From: Anaerolineae bacterium
GTDB lineage: Bacteria; Chloroflexota; Anaerolineae; 4572-78; J111
Assembly: GCA_023382535.1 (NCBI GenBank)
Contig: JAHDWA010000023.1
Coordinates: forward strand, 77,673 to 136,170
DNA: 58,498 nt
Direction of reading: 5' to 3'
Below the pieces are notes generated by a model, which was not told where the DNA came from, searched no databases, and worked only from the letters and a program-made list of their open reading frames with translations. Of the stretch, positions 31,420 to 41,097 are shown piece after piece. A program made the translations under genes and the position numbers. How positions within the stretch are numbered: the first letter of the stretch is position 1; every line of letters starts with the position of its first letter.

Positions 31420-33966
31420 CTAGGGATCAGGGCCTGAGAATAAAGGCTGGCTGACCTCTGACCCCCGATCCCTGCTCGCTGAAGTGATAACCAACCCAGC
31501 CAGCCCGTAAGCCAGCGCCGCGCTCCACAATACCACCGAAAACCCCCAGGGTAAAGCCACCATTGCCGCCAAAACTGCACTGATAACCGAAGCACAACCA
31601 TTTACCGCCCAAAGCCAGGGGATTAACCCCGGCGACTCCTGGGCAACCAGGCGCAGCCCGCCCGGAAAGGGGATGCCTAATAGTAAGCCTAACGGAAATA
31701 AGGCCACAGCAGTAATGGCGACGCGTCCGGCAAAAGGAAATCTCAGGGTGGCATCAAACAAGGGCGGCAGCAAAAAGGGGTAGCTGATGACCAGCAGCGT
31801 GATCAGCAGCAGCACCAGCCGTAAGGATAATCTGGACGAGAGATAACCACTGCCAATTCCGGCCGCTACCAGCAGAGTGGAAGTGACGGCGGCAAAGGCA
31901 TAAGCTGGCTGTCCCAGGTACAGGATGAAACGCTGTAAAAGCGGAATTTCCACAAACAGAAACCCCAGGCCGAGCAGGGCGAAGTATAAAAAGAAGGATG
32001 AGGGATGAGGGATGAAGGATGAAGGAGAAAAATTTTCATCCTTCATCCTTCCGCCTTCATCCTTTTTCCATAGCAACGGCAGTAGAATCAATCCAGCAGA
32101 CAAAAGAATCACCAGGGCCAGCAAAACCACCAGCACCAAGTAGCCGCTCCCGCCAAAGGGCTGCCAGCTCCAACCCAGGGATTGTAAAATTTCGGGGATT
32201 TGCTGCCACTTAAAAAAATGAAAGAAGAAAGGGTGGTCGTCGGTGGGGGGGGCAACAGCGTAGGGATAAGCGGCAAAGAAGGCTGCCGGGTCGGAGGTGT
32301 GCAGTAACTCGGCGAAGGTGTGGTAGGTGGGGTCTCCGGGAACAATGCTGAAGTGATTGGTTTCTTCGGGGCGCAGGCCGGGCAGCCAAATCAGGTCGAA
32401 TTGGTGCTCCTGGGCAAATTGGCGAATCCGGGTTAAATCTTCTGCCGACAGAGGTGAGCGAGCAACCCCAATCAATGACGTTTGTAAGGTGCGCAGCGCC
32501 AGCAACTGCTGCTCTTCGGGGCTGTCATCCGACTGGCGCAGCGCCGCGATAGCCGTGCCCCACAATTTCAAGCTCTCGCTGGGCGGGAGTTGCAGCCAGC
32601 GTTCAACCACTAACAGGCCGTTGGGCGAAAGGTGATCCAGCGCGTCGGCAAAGGATTCGACGGTGTAGCGGTAATCCTCATTCAAAGTATAAGCCCCGGC
32701 GGTGACCGGCCGGAAACTGTCGGTTAGCGGCCAGATAATCAGGTCAAACTTCCGGTCGGTGCGGCGCAGAAAGCTGCGCGGCTCATCAACCGTTAAGGTA
32801 ACGCGAGGATCGCCATAAATGTTGCCGGCTTCACCGGCAAAATTATGATTAAGCGCTTCCACGACCGTGTGATTACTCTGAACCACCGTGACTGCGCCAG
32901 CGCCGCTTTGCAAGGCAGTTAATACGGCCAACCCGCCGCCTGGCTCCAGAATGAGCGTGTCGGCAGCGGGACGTAATTCAAAAGCCAGGGCCAGGGGCAA
33001 GGAGGAGGTAAATGTTGGCTGAGTGGGCCGAGTTATGGGTGACAGGTTGTCGCCGTCCACCAACAGGCCCAGTTGCGGAGGCAGCTCCCCCGTGTAGGCA
33101 AAGCTTAAACCGGGGGCGGAGCGGATACCTTCACTGCGGATGATGTCAACGCGGGAAAAGGCGTTCCACTGCCGAAAGATGATTTCGCTGCCCGGGTAGA
33201 GCAGGGCTTGAGAAAGAGACTTGTAAGGAGTCAGCCGCACCTCGAAGAAGGGGAGAGGCTGAAAGGTGAGGATGATGAGAAGGAGGGTGATAGCGGGGTA
33301 AAGGATGTAACGTAATACGTGGGGCGTGATACGTGAGGCGAAAAGCGTTGAAATGCGCTCAGGATTTAACTGCTTGGTACTTACCGGCCCTTGTTCAATC
33401 TCCGGTCCTTGCCCCCCAATCCCCAATCCCCGGCAAACTATTGTCGCCAGCCAACCCAGGAGAGCACACAGAAACACGGTCCCCGGCCCGCCCACAGTTG
33501 CCAATGAGACCAGGGCCAGAGGCGGTCCCAGGCCAGAACCGAGCAGGTTGGCGGCGTAGAGGGAACCAGCCTGTTCTGGCCAGGCCGCCAGGGTCACACC
33601 AACAACCAGCCCGCTAAAGAAAAAGGGAGTCGTTAGGGCGAGGTAATAAAGCGCCAGCCAGACCAGTTGGCTGCGCTCCAGGGCCAGCCGGTAGGCGTCG
33701 AAGGGCAGGTGGTTGATCGCCAGGTAGGCGATGGGTAGGGAAAGGCTAAAGAGGGCCGCTCCGGTGGTTAAAATCCGCTGCCAGCCGCTCCCTGCCCGTC
33801 TGAGGGAGAGATATGTCCCGCTGGCGCCTGCGCCCAACAGAGCCAGGCTGATAGCCATAAAAGCCAGATGATGCCCCTGGGCCAGGGCAAAGAAGCGAGT
33901 CAGCGTTACTTGAAAAGCCAACGTTGCTGCCGAAACCAACACCAGCACCAGATAAATGGCGTTCAT
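31420..33966 (-). CDS. Membrane-fused spermidine-synthase-like protein
   Basis: The 848-residue protein has about seven membrane helices, a soluble Rossmann methyltransferase/aminopropyltransferase-like domain (about 290-540), then six or seven more helices. The SAM-type loop ILEPGGGLAVLTALQSGAGAV lies near 343-363. Such membrane-bound spermidine synthase homologues are common in bacteria, and their reaction is often unknown. The gene contains at least three in-frame low-complexity repeats (near residues 200-230 and 640-660) and a repeat-like C-terminal tail, which explains its large size. It is convergent with pcm. Confidence 0.78.
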   Translation of the reverse strand: MNAIYLVLVLVSAATLAFQVTLTRFFALAQGHHLAFMAISLALLGAGASGTYLSLRRAGSGWQRILTTGAALFSLSLPIAYLAINHLPFDAYRLALERSQLVWLALYYLALTTPFFFSGLVVGVTLAAWPEQAGSLYAANLLGSGLGPPLALVSLATVGGPGTVFLCALLGWLATIVCRGLGIGGQGPEIEQGPVSTKQLNPERISTLFASRITPHVLRYILYPAITLLLIILTFQPLPFFEVRLTPYKSLSQALLYPGSEIIFRQWNAFSRVDIIRSEGIRSAPGLSFAYTGELPPQLGLLVDGDNLSPITRPTQPTFTSSLPLALAFELRPAADTLILEPGGGLAVLTALQSGAGAVTVVQSNHTVVEALNHNFAGEAGNIYGDPRVTLTVDEPRSFLRRTDRKFDLIIWPLTDSFRPVTAGAYTLNEDYRYTVESFADALDHLSPNGLLVVERWLQLPPSESLKLWGTAIAALRQSDDSPEEQQLLALRTLQTSLIGVARSPLSAEDLTRIRQFAQEHQFDLIWLPGLRPEETNHFSIVPGDPTYHTFAELLHTSDPAAFFAAYPYAVAPPTDDHPFFFHFFKWQQIPEILQSLGWSWQPFGGSGYLVLVVLLALVILLSAGLILLPLLWKKDEGGRMKDENFSPSSFIPHPSSFFLYFALLGLGFLFVEIPLLQRFILYLGQPAYAFAAVTSTLLVAAGIGSGYLSSRLSLRLVLLLITLLVISYPFLLPPLFDATLRFPFAGRVAITAVALFPLGLLLGIPFPGGLRLVAQESPGLIPWLWAVNGCASVISAVLAAMVALPWGFSVVLWSAALAYGLAGLVITSASRDRGSEVSQPLFSGPDP
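31991..32070. repeat. GGATGAG/GGATGAA inverted repeat inside a coding region
   Basis: AAGGATGAGGGATGAGGGATGAA units are followed by the complementary CATCCTTCATCCTTCCGCC, giving a hairpin of about 80 bp. It is the same family as 4291-4349. Here it is translated without a stop as KKDEGGRMKDENFSP and PSSFIPHPSSFF between membrane helices. Confidence 0.85.
33312..33350. repeat. ACGTATTACG/ACGCCTCACG repeat inside the spermidine-synthase-like gene
   Basis: Iterated words ACGTAATACGTGGGGCGTGA and TACGTGAGGCG are read on the - strand as FASRITPHVLRY. The SRITP/LRITP start is also seen at the copy inside the YfhO-like gene. Confidence 0.65.
33384..33433. repeat. CCCCAATCCCCAATCCCCGG-type repeat in coding region
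   Basis: The repeat is read on the - strand as GIGGQGPEIEQGPV, a Gly/Gln/Pro-rich loop that looks foreign between two membrane helices of the spermidine-synthase-like protein. Confidence 0.6.
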
Positions 33967-34229
33967 CTTTGCCAGATTGTATCCTATATCCTTATTCTAC
34001 CACGATAAGGTGAAGAAGCGAAGGTAGGTAGGATTGGCTTGTGTTCGCCTTCGCAGGGGATTTGCCCATTTTTAGGGAGCATTATAGAATAAGGCGGATA
34101 GTTAAGAGAAACTAGTCCCTCGCTAAATCTTAAGATAAGAGGTGGCTTAAGATCGCCTCGGCCCACCCCTAGTTGTCTGGACTGAGACCCCACTCCTGTA
34201 AAAAATTCAAGAAAGGAAGTAAAAACATC

Positions 34230-35681
34230 ATGAGCAAAGCAGATATTGGCCTGATTGGCCTGGCCGTAATGGGCCAGAACCTGGTTCTGAATATGAACGA
34301 TCACGGTTTCAAAGTAGCCGTGTTTAACCGCACCGTGTCTACCGTGGACGAATTTATCAACGGCAATGCCAAAGGGACCGACGTGGTTGGGGCGCACTCG
34401 ATTGAGGAGCTGGTTAGTCTGCTCAAGCGGCCGCGCCGGGTGATGCTGCTGGTCAAAGCCGGGCAGCCGGTAGACGATTTTATCGAGAAGTTAATCCCGC
34501 ACCTGGAAGCGGGCGACATCATTATTGACGGCGGCAACTCAAACTATCAAGATACGATGCGCCGTACTGCCTACGTCGAGTCGAAAGGGCTGCTCTACAT
34601 CGGCACCGGCGTCTCCGGGGGCGAAGAGGGCGCTCGTCACGGGCCGTCTATTATGCCGGGCGGTTCCCCGGCGGCCTGGCCGCACGTTAAGCCCATTTTT
34701 CAGGCGATAGCGGCCAAGGTGGAAGATGGTTCGCCCTGCTGTGACTGGGTGGGGGAGAATGGTGCGGGCCACTTTATCAAGATGGTCCACAACGGCATCG
34801 AGTACGGCGATATGCAGCTTATCTGCGAGTCGTACGATTTGATGAAAAATGCCCTGGGCATGAGCGCCGACGAAATGCACCAGGTTTTTGCCGAGTGGAA
34901 CAAGGGCAAGCTGGACTCCTATTTGATCGAGATTACCCGCGATATCCTGGGGTTCAAGGACGAGGACGGCCAGCCAATTGTGGAAAAGATTCTGGATACA
35001 GCCGGGCAGAAAGGCACGGGCAAGTGGACCGGCATCTCGGCCCTGGAGATGGGCATTCCCTTAACGTTGATTATGGAAGCAGTCCTGTCTCGCTCTTTAT
35101 CGGCCCTCAAAGATGAGCGGGTGGCTGCTTCTAAAGTGTTGAGCGGCCCAACCGTCCAATTTAGTGGTGACAAGGCGGCCTTTGTCAACGACATCCGCGA
35201 GGCCCTCTATGCTTCCAAGATCATTTCCTATACTCAAGGTTATATGCTGATGCGGGCGGCGGCAGCGGAATATAACTGGAATCTCAATTATGGTGGTATC
35301 GCCCTGATGTGGCGGGGCGGCTGTATTATCCGTTCGGTCTTTCTGGGTAAAATCAAAGAGGCTTTTGATAAAAATCCCGAACTCAGCAACCTGCTGCTCG
35401 ATCCCTATTTCAAAGAGCAGGTCGAGGCGGCGCAGGCAGCCTGGCGGCGGGTGGTAGCCAGGGCTGTCGAGATGGGTATCTCGGTGCCGGCTATGTCCAG
35501 TGCTCTGGCCTTTTTCGACGGCTACCGCCGGGAGCGACTGCCGGCCAATCTCCTTCAGGCGCAGCGCGACTACTTCGGTGCGCACACGTATGAGCGCGTT
35601 GACCGGCCACGGGGCCAATTCTTCCACACCAACTGGACCGGGCATGGGGGTGATGTGACCGCGAGAACATACGTGGCGTAA
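34230..35681 (+). CDS. gnd: 6-phosphogluconate dehydrogenase, decarboxylating
   Basis: This 483-residue enzyme oxidises 6-phosphogluconate to ribulose 5-phosphate in the pentose phosphate pathway. Long-type 6PGDH features are clear: NADP-binding [47 protein letters not shown], the catalytic [13 protein letters not shown] segment and the C-terminal [11 protein letters not shown] tail. ATG 34230 has a GGA/GGAAG-type ribosome site about 10 nt upstream and matches the family start. A short inverted repeat (34127-34134 and 34146-34153) lies in the leader. A strong terminator follows the gene. Confidence 0.97.
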   Translation: MSKADIGLIGLAVMGQNLVLNMNDHGFKVAVFNRTVSTVDEFINGNAKGTDVVGAHSIEELVSLLKRPRRVMLLVKAGQPVDDFIEKLIPHLEAGDIIIDGGNSNYQDTMRRTAYVESKGLLYIGTGVSGGEEGARHGPSIMPGGSPAAWPHVKPIFQAIAAKVEDGSPCCDWVGENGAGHFIKMVHNGIEYGDMQLICESYDLMKNALGMSADEMHQVFAEWNKGKLDSYLIEITRDILGFKDEDGQPIVEKILDTAGQKGTGKWTGISALEMGIPLTLIMEAVLSRSLSALKDERVAASKVLSGPTVQFSGDKAAFVNDIREALYASKIISYTQGYMLMRAAAAEYNWNLNYGGIALMWRGGCIIRSVFLGKIKEAFDKNPELSNLLLDPYFKEQVEAAQAAWRRVVARAVEMGISVPAMSSALAFFDGYRRERLPANLLQAQRDYFGAHTYERVDRPRGQFFHTNWTGHGGDVTARTYVA

Positions 35682-35750
35682 CAGCGGCAACTGAAGGTGT
35701 TCGGCCCGGTTTAAGCGGACCTGCATGGCCCGCCTATGAGCAGCAGTACG

Positions 35751-35790
35751 CGGTGGAAAAGGAATATTTCCTTTTCCACCGTTTTTGTTT
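35751..35790 (+). terminator. Strong Rho-independent terminator after gnd
   Basis: CGGTGGAAAAGGAA (35751-35764) pairs perfectly with TTCCTTTTCCACCG (35768-35781) around a 3-nt loop and is followed by TTTTTGTTTTC. Confidence 0.95.
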
Positions 35791-35838
35791 TCTACCTACT
35801 TATACCCTACGCTTAAGCAACATTGCCTAATTGAGCTA

Positions 35839-35867
35839 TTGACGTACTAGGCCAAATGGCGTATACT
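35839..35867 (+). promoter_or_regulatory. Promoter of the SecD-head-like gene
   Basis: TTGACG (35839-35844), a 17-nt spacer and TATACT (35862-35867) make a strong sigma-70-type promoter. The start of transcription would be near 35874, with AGGAGG at 35886-35891 serving the ATG at 35898. Confidence 0.75.
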
Positions 35868-35897
35868 GGAAGTACGTATAGGATCAGGAGGCAGCAC

Positions 35898-36632
35898 ATG
35901 TTTAAGAAACAGATCGCCATTCTTGCTATCCTGTTGTTGCTGGGGCTGGTGAGCCTGTTCTATGGCAGTCGCGCCCTGGCCGATCTAAGTACCTTTGACC
36001 CGGCTGAAAGTGTTTTAGAAACGAAGCTGATTCTAGCGGCTGATACGATTATCCCAACCAATCAAGAGGTTGAGCTGATCGCTGCCCGGCCTGTTATTGC
36101 CAAACGTCTGGACAAGCTGGAAATTGGCGGACCGTACCAGGTGGTGATTCGGAACGGCCAAATTGAGGTGATGCTGCCCCAGGGGCAAAACATCCCTTAT
36201 ATTGCCTCGGTGATTACCAGTATTGGGGAAATTGTCTTTATCAATGCGGGCAAAGAGTCTCCCCCGGTGGGTGAGAAGGTTTATCTGGGGGTAGGTTCGG
36301 GTGACCAGCCCGGTTACCCGATCCTTTTCACCAGCCGTGAGGTTAAAGAAATTGCCCCACCCGACACTACGTCCGGCCAAATCTTTTACCGTCTGACCCT
36401 GGAGCCAGCCGCCGCCAATCGCATGGACAACTTTACAGCCGCCAATCCGGGAGCCTTCGTCTGCATGGTTCTGGATGAGCAGGTGATCAGTTGTTCCGCC
36501 ATGTATCACCAGACCGGCCGGGACCTGGAAATATTGCCCGAACTGAGCAATGAGGCGATGAATATGGATGATCTGGCCGTTTTTTTATACAGCGGGCCGC
36601 TTTCAACCCGGCTGAAAGTAGTGGCTGATTAA
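35898..36632 (+). CDS. Exported protein resembling a stand-alone SecD P1-head domain
   Basis: The 244-residue protein starts with a signal peptide or anchor (IAILAILLLLGLVSLFYGSRALA). The rest resembles the periplasmic part of SecD/SecDF: ARPVIAKRLDKLEIGGPYQVV, a GQIEVMLPQGQN strand, and late in the protein LEPAAANRMDNFTAANPG followed by VCMVLDEQVIS, like the SecD P1 head (in SecD: F..T..N.G..LAIVLDG.VIS). The SecD membrane domain is absent. It may be a periplasmic folding or secretion factor, or an exapted domain. It has its own promoter and is preceded by a terminator, so it is likely monocistronic. Confidence 0.65.
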   Translation: MFKKQIAILAILLLLGLVSLFYGSRALADLSTFDPAESVLETKLILAADTIIPTNQEVELIAARPVIAKRLDKLEIGGPYQVVIRNGQIEVMLPQGQNIPYIASVITSIGEIVFINAGKESPPVGEKVYLGVGSGDQPGYPILFTSREVKEIAPPDTTSGQIFYRLTLEPAAANRMDNFTAANPGAFVCMVLDEQVISCSAMYHQTGRDLEILPELSNEAMNMDDLAVFLYSGPLSTRLKVVAD

Positions 36633-36662
36633 TTCTTTTGGGAACTGGAAGGAAAAATTTAG

Positions 36663-37442
36663 CTATTTCTTCAAGTAAATCGGCTCCTCACGCAGCCTTT
36701 CACAGTTAACGATGCTGCCCAGCACCACCAAAATATCACGCGGTTGAATAATCTCTCCGGCTTCGGGAGAGATAATAACATCATCACCCCGACGTATAGC
36801 AACTACAGCCAGCCCATACTCCTGGCGTATCTGTGTCTCTTTCAGAGATTTGCCGACCAGCCGCTGCGGTGCCATAATCTCGACTACACCCTTATCTTGG
36901 CTTAACTCCATAAAATCTACAAAGTCAATAGCAGACAGGCGGCGAGCCAGGCGCACTCCCGCTTCATGCTCCGGCAAGATGACCTCATCGGCTCCAACTT
37001 TCAGCAGAATATCCTGCTGTGTTACCGTACGGGCCTTGGTGACCACGCGCCGCACCCCCAACTTGCGTAGGTTGACGGTAGCCAGCAAATTGGCCTCAAA
37101 ATCACTCCCAATGCAGGCAATACCGGTATCAAAGGAGTCGGCCCCAATCTCGCGTAGGGCGTCAATATTGGTGGCGTCAAGGTGAATGACGTGGGGCAGT
37201 GATTGTGAAACCAACTGGACCCGTTTCATATCTGCATCAATCGCCAGGACTTCGTGCTTATAAGCATTTAAGGTCATGGCCAAACTGGTGCCAAAACGGC
37301 CCAAACCAATCACGATAAATTCCTTGCGATAGCCATTCCCATTCAACATCCGGGGAAGTTCCAGTCCAGTTTGTAGCGAGAGCAACTGCTTGAGATTTGA
37401 CCAAAGCCGTTTAGTCCAGGACGCCGGATGATTTGACATCAA
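36663..37442 (-). CDS. ktrA: KtrA-type potassium-uptake regulatory subunit
   Basis: The 259-residue cytosolic protein has an RCK/TrkA-N Rossmann domain (about 40-165) with the nucleotide-binding motif VIGLGRFGTSLA and IDAD, then a TrkA-C domain (about 175-255). KtrA rings gate the KtrB channel-like subunit in response to ATP/ADP. The gene lies 30 bp downstream of ktrB on the same strand. The N-terminal 38 residues are an extra extension; an internal start at MLNGNGYRKEF is possible. Confidence 0.92.
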   Translation of the reverse strand: MMSNHPASWTKRLWSNLKQLLSLQTGLELPRMLNGNGYRKEFIVIGLGRFGTSLAMTLNAYKHEVLAIDADMKRVQLVSQSLPHVIHLDATNIDALREIGADSFDTGIACIGSDFEANLLATVNLRKLGVRRVVTKARTVTQQDILLKVGADEVILPEHEAGVRLARRLSAIDFVDFMELSQDKGVVEIMAPQRLVGKSLKETQIRQEYGLAVVAIRRGDDVIISPEAGEIIQPRDILVVLGSIVNCERLREEPIYLKK

Positions 37443-37472
37443 TCTATACTCCTATCAGCTCTATGGCTGTTT

Positions 37473-38858
37473 TTAGCCAATAATGATTTTTTCTTCCGGG
37501 TAGTGAATCAAGGTTTGGCGGTCACGTTGGGTCAGGGCGACGACCAGAGTTAGCGGTCCCAACCGCCCCCAGAACATAGTAAAGGCCAGCAAGATGCGTC
37601 CCCACCCGTCAAAATGATCGGTAATACCCAACGAATAACCGGTGTTGGAGAAGGCACTCACTACCTCAAACGCGATGGGGAACAACAACTCTCCTTCCCC
37701 AAAAAGCAACAGGATCAGGGTAATCATCATCACCAGGGCAGTCGAAACCGTAATAATGGCCACTGCTTTAAAGATAGTCTCAATTGGTAGAGTCCGTTCC
37801 AAAACACGAACATCGTTGTAACCACGCACATTGGAAGCCAGCGTAATCAGTACTACGGCTACAGTTGTAATACCGACCCCACCGCCCATAGAAGCCGGCG
37901 CGCCGCCGATGAACATCCAGACAAGCATAACCAGTTGACTCGCCGGGCCGAGGTCGCTCATCGGAATCAGAGTAACCCCGGCTGTCCGGCTGGAAACGAC
38001 GGAAAATGCCGCCAGCAGCCACCGCTGTCCTAGTGGAAAATCTGACAGGGCATGCCCCGCCACAAAGGTTTCATCCAGGAGCAATAAAATGGTGCCGATA
38101 ACCAACAAGTAGAAAGTCAACGGCAGGATCAGGCGGGTGTGGAGCGACAGATGGCGTTCGCGGGGCCAAACGATCAGGTCGTACACTGCGGTGATACCCA
38201 GGCCACCGATGGTAATCAGTAAGCCCACGTTAATCACACTGATCGGGCTATCTCTAACTGCCTGCAAAGCCGGGTCCTCAAAGCCCAGGAACAAATCAAA
38301 ACCGGCGTTGCAAAATGAGGAGACGGCGTGGAAAATGGAATAATAAAGCGCCTGCGGCCAAGGCAGCACCTGCACCCATTGGGTAAAGAGAATGAGCGCG
38401 CCAATAAATTCAACGGCCAGGGTAATAAATAATACTGTTAAGGTGAGGCGTACCACCCCGTTACTGGCGCCCACGCCCAGGGCTTGACTTAATAAGTTGC
38501 GCTCATACAGGCTGACCCGCCGGCCAATCAAGCTGTACAACACAACGGCCAGGGTAATAAATCCCACTCCACCCACTTGAATCAATAATAAGATTACAAT
38601 CTCGCCAAAAAGCGAAAAGGTGGTTTGGGTGTTGAACACGACCAGCCCGGTGACAGTGGTGGCTGAAGTAGCCGTAAACAGGGCGTCAACCCAGGCAATC
38701 CTCTCGCCGTTTTCGCTGGCAATGGGTAGAGAGAGGAGAACGCTGCCAATCAGGATGATCAGAGCAAAGCCCAGTACCAGGATTTGAGGACCTCGAGCCG
38801 GGGATGATTTTTTGAACTGTTCTAAGTGATGTTGGCGGACTTGTCTGTAGCTAATCAC
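37473..38858 (-). CDS. ktrB: KtrB-type potassium transporter membrane subunit
   Basis: This 461-residue integral membrane protein has the four-fold pore repeats of the Trk/Ktr/HKT superfamily. The four selectivity-filter regions are visible: SATTVTGL, VSSFCNAGFDLF, SSRTAGVT and SAFSNTGYSLG. It imports K+, probably coupled to Na+ or H+, with the KtrA protein next to it. The GTG start at 38858 has a TATAAT promoter just upstream. Confidence 0.94.
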   Translation of the reverse strand: MISYRQVRQHHLEQFKKSSPARGPQILVLGFALIILIGSVLLSLPIASENGERIAWVDALFTATSATTVTGLVVFNTQTTFSLFGEIVILLLIQVGGVGFITLAVVLYSLIGRRVSLYERNLLSQALGVGASNGVVRLTLTVLFITLAVEFIGALILFTQWVQVLPWPQALYYSIFHAVSSFCNAGFDLFLGFEDPALQAVRDSPISVINVGLLITIGGLGITAVYDLIVWPRERHLSLHTRLILPLTFYLLVIGTILLLLDETFVAGHALSDFPLGQRWLLAAFSVVSSRTAGVTLIPMSDLGPASQLVMLVWMFIGGAPASMGGGVGITTVAVVLITLASNVRGYNDVRVLERTLPIETIFKAVAIITVSTALVMMITLILLLFGEGELLFPIAFEVVSAFSNTGYSLGITDHFDGWGRILLAFTMFWGRLGPLTLVVALTQRDRQTLIHYPEEKIIIG

Positions 38859-38895
38859 AATATATTAATAACGCTTTTACTTCTTTGATTATCAA

Positions 38896-38924
38896 ATTAT
38901 ATGTCCTCATCAGGTGAAAAGCTA
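38896..38924 (-). promoter_or_regulatory. Promoter of ktrBA
   Basis: On the - strand a perfect TATAAT lies at 38901-38896; a weak -35 (TAGCTT) is 17 nt before it. It overlaps the 3' end of the S9 peptidase gene, so ktrBA can be transcribed separately from that gene. Confidence 0.5.
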
Positions 38925-40993
38925 GCTTCTGATAAATGACCGTCACCCGCCTTTAAGTACCGGTCGAACCACCTTAAAATGTGCTTGAGCCGGGCAATCC
39001 GCCGGTCGGTACGGCCATCACGGGACATGCCGTGCGGCTCGCCGGGAAAGCGGACCATTTCGGTTTCCACCCCCAATTTCTTCAACGCCACAAAAATTTG
39101 CTCGCCCTGCTCGATCTCGCAGCGCAGGTCTTCGTCATTGTGAATAACCAGCGTCGGAGTTTTGGCCTTGGCAATATACTTGAGCGGTGACTGCCGCCAG
39201 TAATTGTCGAAATCCTGCCAGGCGTGTTTCTCTGCCCCAAAGAGGGCGTGGAAGCGGTAGGCCAGGTCGCTGGAGCCGTCCATGCTGATCATATTGCTGA
39301 CACTGCGCTGAGTCACGGCGGCCTTAAAGCGGTCGGTGTGGCCGATGATCCAGGTGGTCATGAAACCGCCGTAGCTGCCGCCGGTTACACCCAGGCGGGA
39401 CGAGTCAATATAAGGCTGCTGTTGGACAAAATCGGTCCAGGCCATCAGGTCGGCGTAATCAGCCCCGCCCCAATCGTTGTAGATGGCCCGGGCATGGTCT
39501 TCGCCGTAGCCCCAGCCCCCACGGGGATTGCAGAAATAAACCACGTAGCCCTGCGCGGCCAGGAAGTAAAATTCGTGCATAAAAAAGTTGCCGAACTGGA
39601 CCAGCGGCCCGCCGTGGATCTGCAATATTGAGGGATATTTTTGGGCAGGATCAAAGCCAGGCGGCTTGAGCAGCCAGCCCTGCAAAGCGTTATCCGCCGC
39701 CCCTTTGAACCAAACTTCCTCGACTTCGCCCAAATCCAGCGACTCCAGCAGGGCTTGGTTTACGGTGGTTAAGGAACGAGTCTGGCCAGTGGCTATGTCG
39801 CGCAGCCAGATTTGGCCGGGGTCGGTCATCGTGCCGTGCAGGTAGACCAGTTGAGCCTGGGCCTGGTCAAACTTGAACTCCTCGACCGCGCCGGGAGTGG
39901 CGATAACATCCCGCAAATTCGAGCCGTCTAGGCCAATAGATTTGAGAATCGTGTTGCCGTGCCGGCTCGACTGAAAATAGATGGTCTGGCTGTCGCTGGA
40001 CCAGGTGGGCGGCATCGTGGTCAGGCGGCCCATATCGTTGAGGGTAACATGACTGGCCAGCACGTCAAACGGGGCGGTCAGGTTTTGGACTTGACCCTGG
40101 CCGTCGGCAGGCACCACCCAGAGATTGGTGTGCCGCCAGCGGTCACTTCGACCGCCCAGTTGGTAATAGGCCACCCAGCGCCCATCCGGCGAGAAGGTGG
40201 GCGACTCTTTAGGGCCGGGCGGGGTGGGAATACGGCGTGCCCCTGCAGGGAGGCCGGAGAGGTTTTCCAACTCTGTCGGGTCTATAGTGGCGGGGATAAT
40301 GTACAAATCGGTTATATCCCAATTCAGGTCCGGGTCGCCGGTGCGGTTGGAACGGAAGAGGATGGCCTGGCCATCGGGCGACCAGCAAGGCTCGAATTCG
40401 TCGTAGTGGTCGCCGGCGGTCAGTTGGCGGGCCTCGCCGCTGGCGGCGTCAATGGTCCAGATATGCCAGCGTTCCTGCGGCAGAAAGCCGTAACCGTCCT
40501 CCTTGAAAACGATCCGGGTGATGTGGCGCACCACCACGCCGAGTTGTTTCTTCTGCTCATCCTCCTCCCGTTCGATGGCCTCCAAATCTTTTTTGCGAAA
40601 GTTACAAACCAACCCCTTGCCGTCGGGCGACCACTCAAAGCGGCCAATTTCACCCTTGAGTTGGGTTAAGGGGCGGGCCTCGCCGCCGTGAAACGGGATG
40701 AGATAAATTTGGGGCTGCCGGGCCTCGCCGCGATTGGAGACAAAAGCAATTTCGCGGCCATCCGGCGACCACTTGGGCCGCCGGTCGAGCTGGCTGCCGT
40801 AGGTAAACTGCCGGGCTGGCCCACCCCCGGTCGGAACGACCCACAAGTTGCTCGACTCTTTGTGGGTCTTGGGGTCCACCCGCTGCAAGCTAAAAACGAC
40901 ATGCCGCCCGTCGGGTGAAATCTCGCAGCCGGAGATGAGTTGGAATTGGTACAAATCTTCGGCGGTGATCGTGCGTTTGATTTCGCTTGACAT
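38897..40993 (-). CDS. S9-family prolyl oligopeptidase-like peptidase
   Basis: The 698-residue protein has an N-terminal WD40-like/PD40 propeller (about 30-420, with repeated SPDG motifs such as WSPDGREIAFVS) and a C-terminal alpha/beta hydrolase domain. The nucleophile elbow GGSYGGF places the Ser near 540; the acid is in HNDEDLRCEIEQ and the His in PGEPHGMSR. It resembles acylaminoacyl-/dipeptidyl-peptidases. There is no signal peptide, so it is cytoplasmic. It may cleave small peptides, including products of the adjacent ATP-grasp ligases; that link is only by position. Confidence 0.93.
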   Translation of the reverse strand: MSSEIKRTITAEDLYQFQLISGCEISPDGRHVVFSLQRVDPKTHKESSNLWVVPTGGGPARQFTYGSQLDRRPKWSPDGREIAFVSNRGEARQPQIYLIPFHGGEARPLTQLKGEIGRFEWSPDGKGLVCNFRKKDLEAIEREEDEQKKQLGVVVRHITRIVFKEDGYGFLPQERWHIWTIDAASGEARQLTAGDHYDEFEPCWSPDGQAILFRSNRTGDPDLNWDITDLYIIPATIDPTELENLSGLPAGARRIPTPPGPKESPTFSPDGRWVAYYQLGGRSDRWRHTNLWVVPADGQGQVQNLTAPFDVLASHVTLNDMGRLTTMPPTWSSDSQTIYFQSSRHGNTILKSIGLDGSNLRDVIATPGAVEEFKFDQAQAQLVYLHGTMTDPGQIWLRDIATGQTRSLTTVNQALLESLDLGEVEEVWFKGAADNALQGWLLKPPGFDPAQKYPSILQIHGGPLVQFGNFFMHEFYFLAAQGYVVYFCNPRGGWGYGEDHARAIYNDWGGADYADLMAWTDFVQQQPYIDSSRLGVTGGSYGGFMTTWIIGHTDRFKAAVTQRSVSNMISMDGSSDLAYRFHALFGAEKHAWQDFDNYWRQSPLKYIAKAKTPTLVIHNDEDLRCEIEQGEQIFVALKKLGVETEMVRFPGEPHGMSRDGRTDRRIARLKHILRWFDRYLKAGDGHLSEASFSPDEDI

Positions 40994-41097
40994 ATTGTTC
41001 CCTAAAATGGTCCACAGATAAACTCAGGTGGACAGAGACGGAAAAACAAAAAGCGGAAAGTATATGTGTTAAGCTGTGGGATCTGCGGTTTAAATAG

